Shown here: piece by piece, positions 30,615-40,354 of the stretch
How positions within the stretch are numbered: position 1 is the stretch's first letter
Layout of the letters: each line of letters opens with the position of its first letter
Origin: Verrucomicrobiota bacterium
GTDB taxonomy: Bacteria; Verrucomicrobiota; Verrucomicrobiia; Chthoniobacterales; JAFAMB01
NCBI GenBank assembly: GCA_019246215.1
Contig: JAFAQT010000031.1
Span: 1-44,092 of the forward strand
DNA length: 44,092 nt
Direction: 5' to 3'
Notes under the pieces: generated by a model
What the model saw: the letters and a program-made list of their open reading frames with translations, nothing else
The model's database searches: none
What the model was told of the DNA's origin: nothing
Made by a program: the position numbers and the translations under genes

Positions 30615-31811
30615 ATGCACAGCTTAGCCGAAACCGCCGATAAGCGGTTCCTTTCTTTCGCCCCAGGTTTCTGGTCAACGATCGTTCCTGAACTCTGGAA
30701 TGACTGGAAATGGCAACTTAAGAATCGGATCACTAATCTTCAGCAACTTGAACAAAAGTTTGCCTTAACCCCCGAGGAGCGGGCCGGGGTGATCCTGTCC
30801 GGAAATAAGCTTGCGCTCGCGATCACACCTCACTTTTTTAATCTCATCGACCCGGAAGATGCAGATTGCCCGATTCGTCGACAAGTCATTCCGCGTGTCG
30901 AGGAGTCCTATCAATCTCCGCTCGAAATGGCTGATCCGTGCGGCGAAGACTCCCACATGCCAGTCCCGGGACTTGTCCATCGCTATCCCGATCGGGTGCT
31001 CTTTCTGGTTACCGACCGATGCGCCTCGTATTGTCGCTATTGCACTAGGAGCCGCGTGGTGAGTGGCGTTGGCGAACACGAGTTGCACACCAATTTTGAG
31101 GAAGCTTATCGATATTTGGAAACTCACCTAGAAATCCGAGATGTCTTGCTTTCCGGTGGAGATGCCCTGCTACTTTCCGACGATAAACTCCGCGGGATTT
31201 TGCGGCGTTTGCGCGCCATCGAACACATAGAGTTTGTCCGGATCGGCACACGTGTCCCAATTTTCCTGCCGCAACGGATCACACCGGAGTTGTGCCGGAT
31301 GCTCCAGGAATTTCATCCCCTCTGGATGAGCGTTCACGTCAACCATCCCCGCGAGTTGACCACCGAGGTGAGGACAGCTCTCGAACGCCTCGTCGATCAT
31401 GGAATACCGCTCGGAAACCAGAGCGTGCTCCTGAAAGGGGTAAATGACGATTTGACTGTGATGAGGGCACTTGTTCACAAACTGGTGATGTGCCGCGTCC
31501 GCCCGTATTATATCTATCAGTGTGACCTCATCCACGGGTCGGCTCACCTCCGAACCTCCGTGGCGAAAGGGATCGAGATTATCGAAGGTCTCCGGGGTCA
31601 CACGACCGGCTACGCTGTACCGCAGTTCGTCATCGATGCACCAGGGGGAGGCGGTAAAGTTCCAATAAACCCAGGATACATTCTCTATCATGACCACGAG
31701 AAGATCGTGATCAGAAATTACGAAGGGAAAATCTTCGAATATCCTGAATCGGAGACGACTGGGCATTCCAGTGCCAGCTCAGACTATGTAGACGAATATT
31801 TGTACTCCTGA
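30615..31811 (+). CDS. kamA: Lysine 2,3-aminomutase (radical SAM, KamA family)
   Basis: TDRCASYCRYCTRSR (CxxxCxxC); LLSGGDALLL; PQFVIDAPGGGGKVPINPGY PLP-domain region. Confidence 0.88.
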   Translation: MHSLAETADKRFLSFAPGFWSTIVPELWNDWKWQLKNRITNLQQLEQKFALTPEERAGVILSGNKLALAITPHFFNLIDPEDADCPIRRQVIPRVEESYQSPLEMADPCGEDSHMPVPGLVHRYPDRVLFLVTDRCASYCRYCTRSRVVSGVGEHELHTNFEEAYRYLETHLEIRDVLLSGGDALLLSDDKLRGILRRLRAIEHIEFVRIGTRVPIFLPQRITPELCRMLQEFHPLWMSVHVNHPRELTTEVRTALERLVDHGIPLGNQSVLLKGVNDDLTVMRALVHKLVMCRVRPYYIYQCDLIHGSAHLRTSVAKGIEIIEGLRGHTTGYAVPQFVIDAPGGGGKVPINPGYILYHDHEKIVIRNYEGKIFEYPESETTGHSSASSDYVDEYLYS

Positions 31812-31814
31812 AAG

Positions 31815-31965
31815 CAGTTTGCCAGCGTCAATTGTCAGTTGCCAGTTAAAGAAAGATAATTCGGAACCGCGCAGCTTCTCCCACGGCTAACTGCATTCGA
31901 GCGCTGGAATCTGGGCGCGACGCTGCTTTTCCAGCTGGCAACTGACAATTGAGACTGGCAAACTG
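31815..31965. repeat. Intergenic inverted-repeat element, TGCCAGT family, copy B
   Basis: Arms 31815-31845 (cagtttgccagcgtcaattgtcagttgccag) and 31935-31965 (ctggcaactgacaattgagactggcaaactg) are inverse complements at 29 of 31 positions. Confidence 0.92.
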
Positions 31966-31978
31966 GTATACTGCTTGC

Positions 31979-33148
31979 ATGGCCGGGATCGTCGTCAAAC
32001 CGCGTGCGCGGATTTTCCACGGACACGACTGGGTCTACAGCTCAGAGGTTCTGAAGATCTTTGGTAACCCAGAGGCTGGGGATGTTATCTCGCTCAAAGA
32101 CGCGCAAGATCGCTTGTTGGGATCTGCGATCTACAATCCGAATTCGCAGATCATTGCCAGACGATTCTCGCGGCGCAAACAGGCGTTAGACCACGATTTC
32201 TTTATCCGTAGAATCGGCCAAGCGATTTCCTCCCGCGAAAAACTCGGGATTCTGCGAAGCCCAGGGCGAGTCGTGTGGAGTGAAAGCGACGGATTGCCCG
32301 GGGTGATTATCGATCGTTACGGAACACATCTCGTTCTGCAAACTCTCACCCTGGCGATGGATCGGAAAAAGGAGTTAATTGTCGAAGTTGCCAAACAGCT
32401 CCTGTCGCCCGGTTCGATTATCGAAAGGAATGACGCACCGATCCGGAAAGCAGAAGGCCTCAAAAGCGCCGCAGGTCCCCTCTATGGGGAGCAGCCGGGC
32501 ACGATCACAATCGAGGCGAAGGGAATACGGTTTCATGTCGACCTGATGACAGGACACAAGACGGGACTTTACCTAGACCAACTGGACAATTATGAGGCAG
32601 TAGCAAAACTCTCTAATGGTTTAAGGGTCCTCGACTGTTTTGCAAATCAAGGGGCATTTGCGATTGCATGCGCCAACGCTGGAGCCTCGACTGTCACGGC
32701 CGTCGAAATCAGCGATCAATTAGTGAAGCTGATCGACGAGAACGCTCAACTGAACGGAGTCAGCATCACCACGGAGGAAGCGAATGTCTTTGACTACCTT
32801 TCGACGCAAATTCGAGAAAACGTGCAGTTTGATCTAATAATACTTGATCCCCCTTCTTTCACCAAAACCAAAGAATCGCTCAACAGCGCGCGGCGAGGTT
32901 ATAAGGAGATTCATTTACGCGCTCTTCAATTGCTGGCGCCGGACGGATATCTGGCGACATTCTCCTGCTCACATCACGTTTCACGTGAAATGTTCCTGGA
33001 GATGATCGTCGATGCTAGCGTGGATGCAAAGCGACACGTGCGAATCATCAAGTATCTATCGCAGCCGCTCGATCACCCGATTCTTCCACACATTCCGGAG
33101 ACCGAGTATCTAAAGGGGTACCTGCTCCAGGTGCTGCCGGGACGTTAA
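31979..33148 (+). CDS. Class I SAM-dependent rRNA methyltransferase (RlmI-like, PUA + methyltransferase)
   Basis: N-terminal PUA-like MAGIVVKPRARIFHGHDWVYSSEV; GHKTGLYLDQLDNYEAVAKLSNGLRVLDCFANQGAFAIACANAGA; LIILDPPSFTKTKESL. Confidence 0.92.
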   Translation: MAGIVVKPRARIFHGHDWVYSSEVLKIFGNPEAGDVISLKDAQDRLLGSAIYNPNSQIIARRFSRRKQALDHDFFIRRIGQAISSREKLGILRSPGRVVWSESDGLPGVIIDRYGTHLVLQTLTLAMDRKKELIVEVAKQLLSPGSIIERNDAPIRKAEGLKSAAGPLYGEQPGTITIEAKGIRFHVDLMTGHKTGLYLDQLDNYEAVAKLSNGLRVLDCFANQGAFAIACANAGASTVTAVEISDQLVKLIDENAQLNGVSITTEEANVFDYLSTQIRENVQFDLIILDPPSFTKTKESLNSARRGYKEIHLRALQLLAPDGYLATFSCSHHVSREMFLEMIVDASVDAKRHVRIIKYLSQPLDHPILPHIPETEYLKGYLLQVLPGR

Positions 33149-33150
33149 GG

Positions 33151-33345
33151 CAGTTGCCAGTGCCAGTGTTAACGTCAGTGCTTGCCAGAGGGGGAGCGTA
33201 GCCGGCGTGGCGGTGCTCTTGACGGTGGGACCCCTCGTCCGAATCCGGCAAAGTAGCTCGCGGCCAAATAGGAGGCTGGACCTGCAAATCCCGGCTCAAC
33301 CTACCCGCGGTTCAACACTGGCATTGCCACTGACACTGAGAACTG
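33151..33345. repeat. Intergenic inverted-repeat element, TGCCAGT family, copy C (diverged)
   Basis: cagttgccagtgccagtg (33151-33168) versus the reverse complement of 33328-33345 (cagttctcagtgtcagtg): 15 of 18 match; additional tgccagt/actggc words in both arms. Confidence 0.65.
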
Positions 33346-33402
33346 GTTTGAGATCACAGATTTTCGTTGCGGCCGCCTTTGTTTTCCTGACAATGGAGTT
33401 TC

Positions 33403-34014
33403 ATGTCGGAGAGTATGAAAGAACCGTTTCTTGATCTTCCGGACGAGCAATCTCCCTCACCTGAATTGCTCGATTCGCAGGTCCAACGGGCTCAGGAGCA
33501 GCTTCTGCAGCTAAAGCGGCAGCAGGAGCAGATCGAAAAACAGAAACGTGAACTCGAGGAGCTCAGCCGGAAACAGGAGGACCTTGAGAAGGGTCGCGCC
33601 GACATGATCGAAAAGCTCACCCGATCGCTCGTGGTGATCGAGCGAGAAACCTATGAAGCCGAAAAACGTGTGGAACAGTTGCGGCTCACAAACGCGACCT
33701 TCGCGCAACATCTCGATTCTCTCGAAAGGATTAATCCGAAAAGTTGGAGCAATTCGGATCTCCACAAAGAATTGAGCAAAGCGTTGAGCGCGGTGGATGA
33801 CGCCCGCGCCGAATACACGAAATCACTTACGAAAATCAATGCCAAGTCCGATGGAGAAGTAATCAAGCCAGGTCCGACGGTGGAGGAGGGTTACTATACG
33901 CCACCAGACGATGCCAGCTTCGCGGTGTGGCTCAAAAGGGGTTTCGCATTTACGCTCCCCGTTTTAATTTTTGGGTTAAGCGCGCTGCTGGTTTTCTACT
34001 TCATGCGCGGATGA
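33403..34014 (+). CDS. Hypothetical coiled-coil protein with C-terminal transmembrane helix
   Basis: QAQEQLLQLKRQQEQIEKQKRELEELSRKQEDLEKG heptads; C-terminal FAFTLPVLIFGLSALLVFYFMRG. Confidence 0.8.
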   Translation: MSESMKEPFLDLPDEQSPSPELLDSQVQRAQEQLLQLKRQQEQIEKQKRELEELSRKQEDLEKGRADMIEKLTRSLVVIERETYEAEKRVEQLRLTNATFAQHLDSLERINPKSWSNSDLHKELSKALSAVDDARAEYTKSLTKINAKSDGEVIKPGPTVEEGYYTPPDDASFAVWLKRGFAFTLPVLIFGLSALLVFYFMRG

Positions 34015-34026
34015 TACTGTTAAGCG

Positions 34027-34404
34027 ATGGGACGCAGACGATTTAACGATTCCCCGATTTCGGCGAAACAGGACGAGCTCGCGAAACAGGAAGAAGAGCT
34101 GCGTCGCCAGATGGAGGAATTGCAGCGCAAGATCGAGGAAGCCCCAAAGTTGGCGCAGGCCGAGCAGGAACGGCAGCGACAGGAAAGGATCGCGCGGGCA
34201 TCCACGAGACGGAGCCCACTGGATTCCCCGGACATCTTGCAGGATTCGCGGCACGGCGAGGATTTGTTCACAGAGCGCCCGCGTCGGCCGAGACGCGCGC
34301 AACGGCGTCAAGCCCGACTGCGCCTGTTGATTTCCTGTTTGGCGGTGCTAGTCCTGGTTGCCATCGTTATCTTTCTGACGATCCAGATGTTCAATCACCT
34401 CTGA
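34027..34404 (+). CDS. Hypothetical charged coiled-coil protein with C-terminal transmembrane helix
   Basis: KQDELAKQEEELRRQMEELQRKIEEAPKLAQAEQERQRQE; C-terminal LLISCLAVLVLVAIVIFLTIQMF; closely follows the previous gene. Confidence 0.75.
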   Translation: MGRRRFNDSPISAKQDELAKQEEELRRQMEELQRKIEEAPKLAQAEQERQRQERIARASTRRSPLDSPDILQDSRHGEDLFTERPRRPRRAQRRQARLRLLISCLAVLVLVAIVIFLTIQMFNHL

Positions 34405-34501
34405 GTAGCGAAGTCTCAGTGCCGGTCTGCTGATAAAATCTACAGGCCCTTCTCTCGGTTGCGAAACGCCCGCACTAGCCCTATTCGTTACCACGATCAC
34501 C

Positions 34502-34789
34502 ATGAGCTCAAAGAACTTTGACGTCGAATACCTGGCCGAACTGGCCCGCATCAAATTGACTCCAGACGAGATCAAAACATTCGAAGCCCAATTAGGACTA
34601 GTGCTAGAGCACGTAGCAAAACTGAATGCGATCGACGTCTTACAAGTCGAACCAATGGCTCACAGTTTCCCAATTTACAACGTCTTTCGCGAAGATGAGA
34701 TGGGAGAAAGCTTGGATCGCGAGGCAGCTCTCGCGAACGCGCCGAAACAAGCCCAGGGATTATTCATCGTAACGAAAGTCGTGGAGTAA
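34502..34789 (+). CDS. gatC: Asp-tRNA(Asn)/Glu-tRNA(Gln) amidotransferase subunit C
   Basis: VEYLAELARIKLTPDEIKTFEAQLGLVLEHVAKLNAIDVLQVEPMAH. Confidence 0.94.
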   Translation: MSSKNFDVEYLAELARIKLTPDEIKTFEAQLGLVLEHVAKLNAIDVLQVEPMAHSFPIYNVFREDEMGESLDREAALANAPKQAQGLFIVTKVVE

Positions 34790-34793
34790 CGCA

Positions 34794-36296
34794 GTGGAAC
34801 TCACCTCGCTGACCGTTCACGAACTTCAGCCGTTGATCCGCACTGGGCAAATCTCGCCAAAGGAGGCTGTCGAAGCGTTGGGGCGCCGGATCGAAGAAGT
34901 GGATCCATTCATCCACGGCTACCTGTCACACGATCTAGACCGCGCAATTTCGGACGCTCAAAAAGCCGATGTGCGTCTTCCTCTAGGCGGTGTGCCGATT
35001 TCCATCAAAGATGTCATCAACGTCAAAGGCCATCCTTGCGGTTGTGCCTCAAAGATTCTCGAAGGGTACGTCGCCCCGTACGACGCGACGGTCATTGCGA
35101 AGTTACGGGCTGCCGGCGCTGTACCGTTCGGCCGAGTCAATATGGACGAATTCGCCATGGGTTCTTCGACCGAAAATTCGGCATTCGGTCCGACCCGAAA
35201 CCCGTGGGATCTTACGCGCATTCCGGGCGGTTCGAGCGGCGGCTCCGCGGCGGTAGTCGCTGCCGATGAGGCTTTCGCAGCTCTTGGATCGGACACAGGT
35301 GGTTCAATCCGCCAACCCGCTGCCTTTTGCGGTCGAGTCGGGCTAAAGCCAACTTATGGTCGAGTCTCGCGTTTTGGTCTCGTCGCTTTTGCCTCTTCAC
35401 TGGACCAAATCGGCCCGATCACGAAAGATGTGCGGGACGCGGCTATCCTGATGAATATTATTTCCGGTCCCGACGAATTTGACTCCACCTCCCTGGACGA
35501 CCACGTACCGGATTTTACCGTTGCCCTTGAGAAAGGAGTCAAGGGACTGAAGCTTGGTCTCCCGAAAGAGTATTTTATTGAAGGGCTCGATCTCGAGGTG
35601 GAAAAAACTGTGCGGGCGGCTGTCGCCAACCTTGAGGGACTTGGCGCCGAGGTGATCGAGATTTCGTTACCCCACACCGAATTCGCCCTAAGCACCTATT
35701 ATATCATCGCTCCTGCCGAAGCCTCTGCGAACCTCGCCAGATTTGATGGCGTACGGTATGGTGCCCGCGCCAAAGGAACAAAGAGTTTGCTGGAACATTA
35801 TGGCAAAACAAGAGAAGAAGGGTTCGGCCCGGAAGTCAAACGGCGGATTATCCTGGGCACGTACGTGCTGAGTTCGGGCTACTACGACGCTTATTATCTG
35901 CGAGCTCAAAAGGTTCGGACGCTGATACGACAGGATTTCGCCGCTGCCTTTGAGAAGGTCGATGCTATTGTCTGTCCGACATCTCCAACACCGGCGTTCA
36001 AATTAGGTGAACGGACAAATGATCCTCTTAGCATGTATCTCGCAGACATTTTTACGTTGGCCGCAAACATCGCCGGGATCTGCGGCATAAGTGTCCCGTG
36101 CGGTTTTCTCGAGAGAGAGGAAAAACAGCTTCCCGTTGGTCTCCAGATCCTTGGCAAGGAGCTAAATGAGCCCGTTGTGCTCCAGATCGCTTATGCGTAC
36201 GAACAGAACACAGTTTGGCATAAGGCGAAGCCGCGCGTCACCTTTTCGCCCGCGAAATCAAGCGAAGGAAGAAGCGACGAGCTCATCGCGGATTAG
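34794..36296 (+). CDS. gatA: Asp-tRNA(Asn)/Glu-tRNA(Gln) amidotransferase subunit A
   Basis: Amidase signature PGGSSGGSAAVVAADEAFAALGSDTGGSIRQPAAFCG; GTG start. Confidence 0.96.
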   Translation: MELTSLTVHELQPLIRTGQISPKEAVEALGRRIEEVDPFIHGYLSHDLDRAISDAQKADVRLPLGGVPISIKDVINVKGHPCGCASKILEGYVAPYDATVIAKLRAAGAVPFGRVNMDEFAMGSSTENSAFGPTRNPWDLTRIPGGSSGGSAAVVAADEAFAALGSDTGGSIRQPAAFCGRVGLKPTYGRVSRFGLVAFASSLDQIGPITKDVRDAAILMNIISGPDEFDSTSLDDHVPDFTVALEKGVKGLKLGLPKEYFIEGLDLEVEKTVRAAVANLEGLGAEVIEISLPHTEFALSTYYIIAPAEASANLARFDGVRYGARAKGTKSLLEHYGKTREEGFGPEVKRRIILGTYVLSSGYYDAYYLRAQKVRTLIRQDFAAAFEKVDAIVCPTSPTPAFKLGERTNDPLSMYLADIFTLAANIAGICGISVPCGFLEREEKQLPVGLQILGKELNEPVVLQIAYAYEQNTVWHKAKPRVTFSPAKSSEGRSDELIAD

Positions 36297-36300
36297 ATGT

Positions 36301-38250
36301 TCAGTCGTGGACTCCTTTCAGTTTTGCCAGCACGTTGAAATCCTCGAGCGTTGTGGTGTCGCCTGTGACTTGGCCACCGCCCGCAATTTCTTTGAGCAGA
36401 CGGCGCATGATTTTTCCGCTTCGAGTCTTTGGCAAACCCTCCGCAAAACGGATATCGTCCGGCTTGGCAATAGCCCCGATCGCCGTTGCGACATGCTGTC
36501 GCAATTTTTCTCTAAGTTCCGGCGTGGGATGCTCCTTTTCCTTGAGCGTCACGAAAGCAACCACCGCTTGGCCCTTGATTTCATCGGGACGCCCCACTAC
36601 AGCGGCCTCCGCCACGCAGGGATGGCTGACCAATGCACTTTCGATTTCCGACGTCCCTAGCCGGTGCCCGGCGACGTTCAGAACGTCATCGATCCGTCCA
36701 ACGATCCAGAAGTAACCGTCCTTGTCTCTTCGCGCCCCATCGCCCGTAAAGTAGCATCCTTTGACCTCGCTCCAGTATTGTTTTTTATAACGTTGTTTGT
36801 CGCCCCAAATCGTGCGCAACATCGAGGGCCACGGCTTACGTACCACGAGTTTGCCTCCTACGTTCGGCGGCACTTCTTCCCCCTGGTCATCCACTACCGC
36901 CGCATCGATCCCAAAAAACGGCAGAGTCGCTGAACCCGGTTTAAGAGGCGTGGCGCCGGGCAGCGGAGTAATCATGATCGCTCCTGTCTCGGTCTGCCAC
37001 CACGTATCGACGATTGGGCAGCGACCACCCCCGATGACGGTGTGATACCACATCCATGCCTCCGGGTTAATTGGTTCTCCCACTGTTCCCAGCAATCGGA
37101 GCGAAGAAAGATCATGCTGATTTGGATATTCGTCGCCCCACCGAATGAAGGCTCGAATTGCGGTAGGCGCAGTGTAAAGCAGGGTTACTCCATACTCCTC
37201 GATCAACTCCCATAATCGATCCGGTTCCGGCCAGTTCGGAGCACCTTCGTAGATCAAAACCGTGGCGCCATTACAAAGCGGACCGTACACGGTGTAGCTG
37301 TGACCGGTGACCCAACCAATATCTGCGGTGCACCAGTAAATATCTTCGGATTTCAGATCGAAAACGTATTTCGTAGTTAGAGCCGTTCCCAACAAATATC
37401 CGGCACTGGTGTGCATTATTCCTTTTGGTTTGCCGGTCGAGCCGCTGGTGTAAAGGATATAGAGGGGATCTTCGGAATCCATCAACTCGGGCGGACAGTT
37501 TCCGTCGACATACTCCATTTCCCTGTGCCACCATGCATCCCGTCCTTCCTTGATGTGAATCTCGTTGTTCGCCCGACGAAAGACGATGACCCGTTCAATC
37601 TGCTCATTGTCTTTCAAGGCATCATCGACATTTTTCTTCAACGGAACGATGGCCCCGCGCCGATATCCGCCATCCGCGGTAATCACCATCCTGGCCCCGC
37701 AATCTTTGATGCGATCCTTAATGGATTCAGAACTGAATCCTCCGAAAACCACGGAATGAATGGCCCCGATTCTGGCGCAAGCCAACATTGCGATGGCAGC
37801 CTCGGGGCACATCGGCATGTAGATTATGACGCGGTCTCCCTTTTTGATGTGGTTCCGCTTCAGAACGTTGGCAAACTTGCATACCTCGCGATGGAGTTGC
37901 TGGTAGGTCAAAGTCACCTTATCACCGGGCTCACCTTCCCAGATCAAGGCTGCTTTATTTCGGGTTGCCCCGGTCAGATGCCGATCGAGACAGTTCTCGG
38001 AGACATTTAATTTACCGCCAACAAACCACTTTGCGAAAGGCTCTTTCCATTCTAGAACGGTCTTCCATTTTTTCCGCCAAAAGAGCAGCTCGCCTGCCTG
38101 TTTTGCCCAGAATTTTTCCGGATTAATTATCGATTTACGATATAACTCCATATATTCCGCCAAGCTGGTGATGTGCGCTTTTTTTGAAAGTTCTTTGCTG
38201 GGCTTAAAGATGCGATTCTCGACCAGATGCGATTCAATGTTGGTACTCAT
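36301..38250 (-). CDS. acs: Acetyl-CoA synthetase
   Basis: [47 protein letters not shown]. Start likely ATG 38250. Confidence 0.95.
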   Translation of the reverse strand: MSTNIESHLVENRIFKPSKELSKKAHITSLAEYMELYRKSIINPEKFWAKQAGELLFWRKKWKTVLEWKEPFAKWFVGGKLNVSENCLDRHLTGATRNKAALIWEGEPGDKVTLTYQQLHREVCKFANVLKRNHIKKGDRVIIYMPMCPEAAIAMLACARIGAIHSVVFGGFSSESIKDRIKDCGARMVITADGGYRRGAIVPLKKNVDDALKDNEQIERVIVFRRANNEIHIKEGRDAWWHREMEYVDGNCPPELMDSEDPLYILYTSGSTGKPKGIMHTSAGYLLGTALTTKYVFDLKSEDIYWCTADIGWVTGHSYTVYGPLCNGATVLIYEGAPNWPEPDRLWELIEEYGVTLLYTAPTAIRAFIRWGDEYPNQHDLSSLRLLGTVGEPINPEAWMWYHTVIGGGRCPIVDTWWQTETGAIMITPLPGATPLKPGSATLPFFGIDAAVVDDQGEEVPPNVGGKLVVRKPWPSMLRTIWGDKQRYKKQYWSEVKGCYFTGDGARRDKDGYFWIVGRIDDVLNVAGHRLGTSEIESALVSHPCVAEAAVVGRPDEIKGQAVVAFVTLKEKEHPTPELREKLRQHVATAIGAIAKPDDIRFAEGLPKTRSGKIMRRLLKEIAGGGQVTGDTTTLEDFNVLAKLKGVHD

Positions 38251-38334
38251 AAGGGGGTACAAATTGTTCCTCGTTAGAGTCTCTATTGCAAACAAGAGAT
38301 CGGAAAGGAAGCACTATCGCCTTGCGGAGGCGGT

Positions 38335-38727
38335 TTATACTCTCATCACGGGAAGAGGATAGCGGAGGACCAGCTCGTCATCCAAAAGTATCTCGACGTG
38401 ATGCAAACCGTACTGTTGGAATTGCACGCCGGCGAACACGTTCACATTGGTCACGTGGCCGTCCAGTTCCTTCAGCTCGAATTCGATGTGCGATTCGGCC
38501 ATTATTTGCACCTCCTCGACACCTAGAATTCGAGATGTCTGGCGAAATTTGCCGAAACCGCCACACCAGCGCGTCCAGAGACAGAGTTTCAAGAGACCAA
38601 CTGGCAGCGTCGGAGTTGGGAGAACGTTAATCACTCCGACCAGAGTCTGGAGACCATTCACTTCCTGCCTAACATCTTCACATACGATCGATGCCTGGAG
38701 ATCAGGAAGAAGTTTGTCCGCTTCCAT
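38335..38727 (-). CDS. Conserved hypothetical protein (possibly DUF6941-like)
   Basis: LPDLQASIVCEDVRQEVNGLQTLVGVINVL followed by KLCLWTRWCGG resembles the DUF6941 pattern from memory; not searched. Confidence 0.6.
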   Translation of the reverse strand: MEADKLLPDLQASIVCEDVRQEVNGLQTLVGVINVLPTPTLPVGLLKLCLWTRWCGGFGKFRQTSRILGVEEVQIMAESHIEFELKELDGHVTNVNVFAGVQFQQYGLHHVEILLDDELVLRYPLPVMRV

Positions 38728-38802
38728 GAAATCTCTTTCGCCGCCGTTCCGGGGCCCCAGCTTCATCGTGCGATCTCCGGGATCGCTGCCCCCAAAAACG
38801 GC

Positions 38803-39195
<393 letters not shown>

Positions 39196-39230
39196 TCACG
39201 GCCACGGACCAATGCTGCATTCGTCGGCAC

Positions 39231-39827
39231 TTACGCTCGCCGGTGGAATCTTTCGGCGATTTCGGCGATCACCGCCGGCACAAGCACGTGTTCCGACTGC
39301 TGGATTCGAGCATGCAAGCTCTCCGGGGTGTCGCCCAACAATATCGGCACGGTCTTTGCGCCCAGAATCTCACCCGCGTCGACTGCCGCTTCGACATAGT
39401 GCACGGTGCATCCGGTCACTCTCTCGCCCGCTGCCAGAGCCTGTTTCCATGCTTCCAGTCCGGGAAACTTCGGCAGCAATGAAGGGTGAATGTTGATAAT
39501 TCTTCGTGGAAAAGCGCTGAGCAACGGTTGCTTGACGATTCGCATGAAGCCGGCAAGAATAACGAGTTCGACTTGCGCTTCCTGCAATAGACGAACGATG
39601 TTTTCTTCAATTTCCGGCTCAAGCCTAGTTCTAAACCGACCGGGGCAAACATACAGGCCGGGAATCTTAAAATCGCGAGCAACTTTTAGAATACCGGAAT
39701 TATCCACGTCGGAAATAACGATCCGTACTTCAGCATCCAATTGGCCATCGACGATCTTTTCCACGATTGCTCGGAAATTCGACCCCTTTCCGGATCCCAG
39801 CACTCCAAGCCGCAACGGACGTTTCAT
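39231..39827 (-). CDS. purN: Phosphoribosylglycinamide formyltransferase
   Basis: VLGSGKGSNFRAI; INIHPSLLPKFPGLEAW; GCTVHYVEAAVDAGEIL. Confidence 0.95.
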   Translation of the reverse strand: MKRPLRLGVLGSGKGSNFRAIVEKIVDGQLDAEVRIVISDVDNSGILKVARDFKIPGLYVCPGRFRTRLEPEIEENIVRLLQEAQVELVILAGFMRIVKQPLLSAFPRRIINIHPSLLPKFPGLEAWKQALAAGERVTGCTVHYVEAAVDAGEILGAKTVPILLGDTPESLHARIQQSEHVLVPAVIAEIAERFHRRA

Positions 39828-40303
39828 CTTCGCTGAATAGCCTTAACGAGCTTCGAAGTCGATTTATCGGGCACCAAAGGTAGAATTTTAATTGTCGCAC
39901 CGATCTCCTCGAGTGCCGCCACTTCGTTCGGATCCAAAGTCTTGACGGTATAATCCCCTCCCTTCGCATAGACGTGCGGACGCACCTGCCGCAGAAGGTT
40001 GTCGACCCGCTTTTCACTGAAAATGATCACGTAATCAACTGCCTCGAGCCCGGCCATCACTTCCGCTCGATCTTCCTGCGAATTCAATGGACGGCCATCC
40101 CCTTTCAATTCTCGAACCGAGGCGTCCCCATTCAGACCGACGATCAGAATGTCCCCGAGTTGTTTGGCTGCTGCCAAGTACCGCACGTGACCCGCATGTA
40201 AGATATCGAAACAACCGTTGGTGAAGACGATCGTTTTCCCCTTATGCAGGCTTCGCAGATCCACGGCCTTCATTCGATCCAGAATCTTAGTCACCCCGAT
40301 CAT
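39824..40303 (-). CDS. rfaE2: D-glycero-beta-D-manno-heptose 1-phosphate adenylyltransferase (RfaE2/HldE C-terminal type)
   Basis: VFTNGCFDILHAGHVRYLAAAKQLGDILIVGLNGD nucleotidyltransferase HxGH. Confidence 0.92.
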   Translation of the reverse strand: MIGVTKILDRMKAVDLRSLHKGKTIVFTNGCFDILHAGHVRYLAAAKQLGDILIVGLNGDASVRELKGDGRPLNSQEDRAEVMAGLEAVDYVIIFSEKRVDNLLRQVRPHVYAKGGDYTVKTLDPNEVAALEEIGATIKILPLVPDKSTSKLVKAIQRR

Positions 40304-40354
40304 CGTTTTTTGTGTTGCAGTAGCAGGTTATCCCACTAAGTCTACTCATTTCCC

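Noticed and set aside
37411-38010. 199-aa plus-strand ORF
   Set aside because: Antisense to acs.
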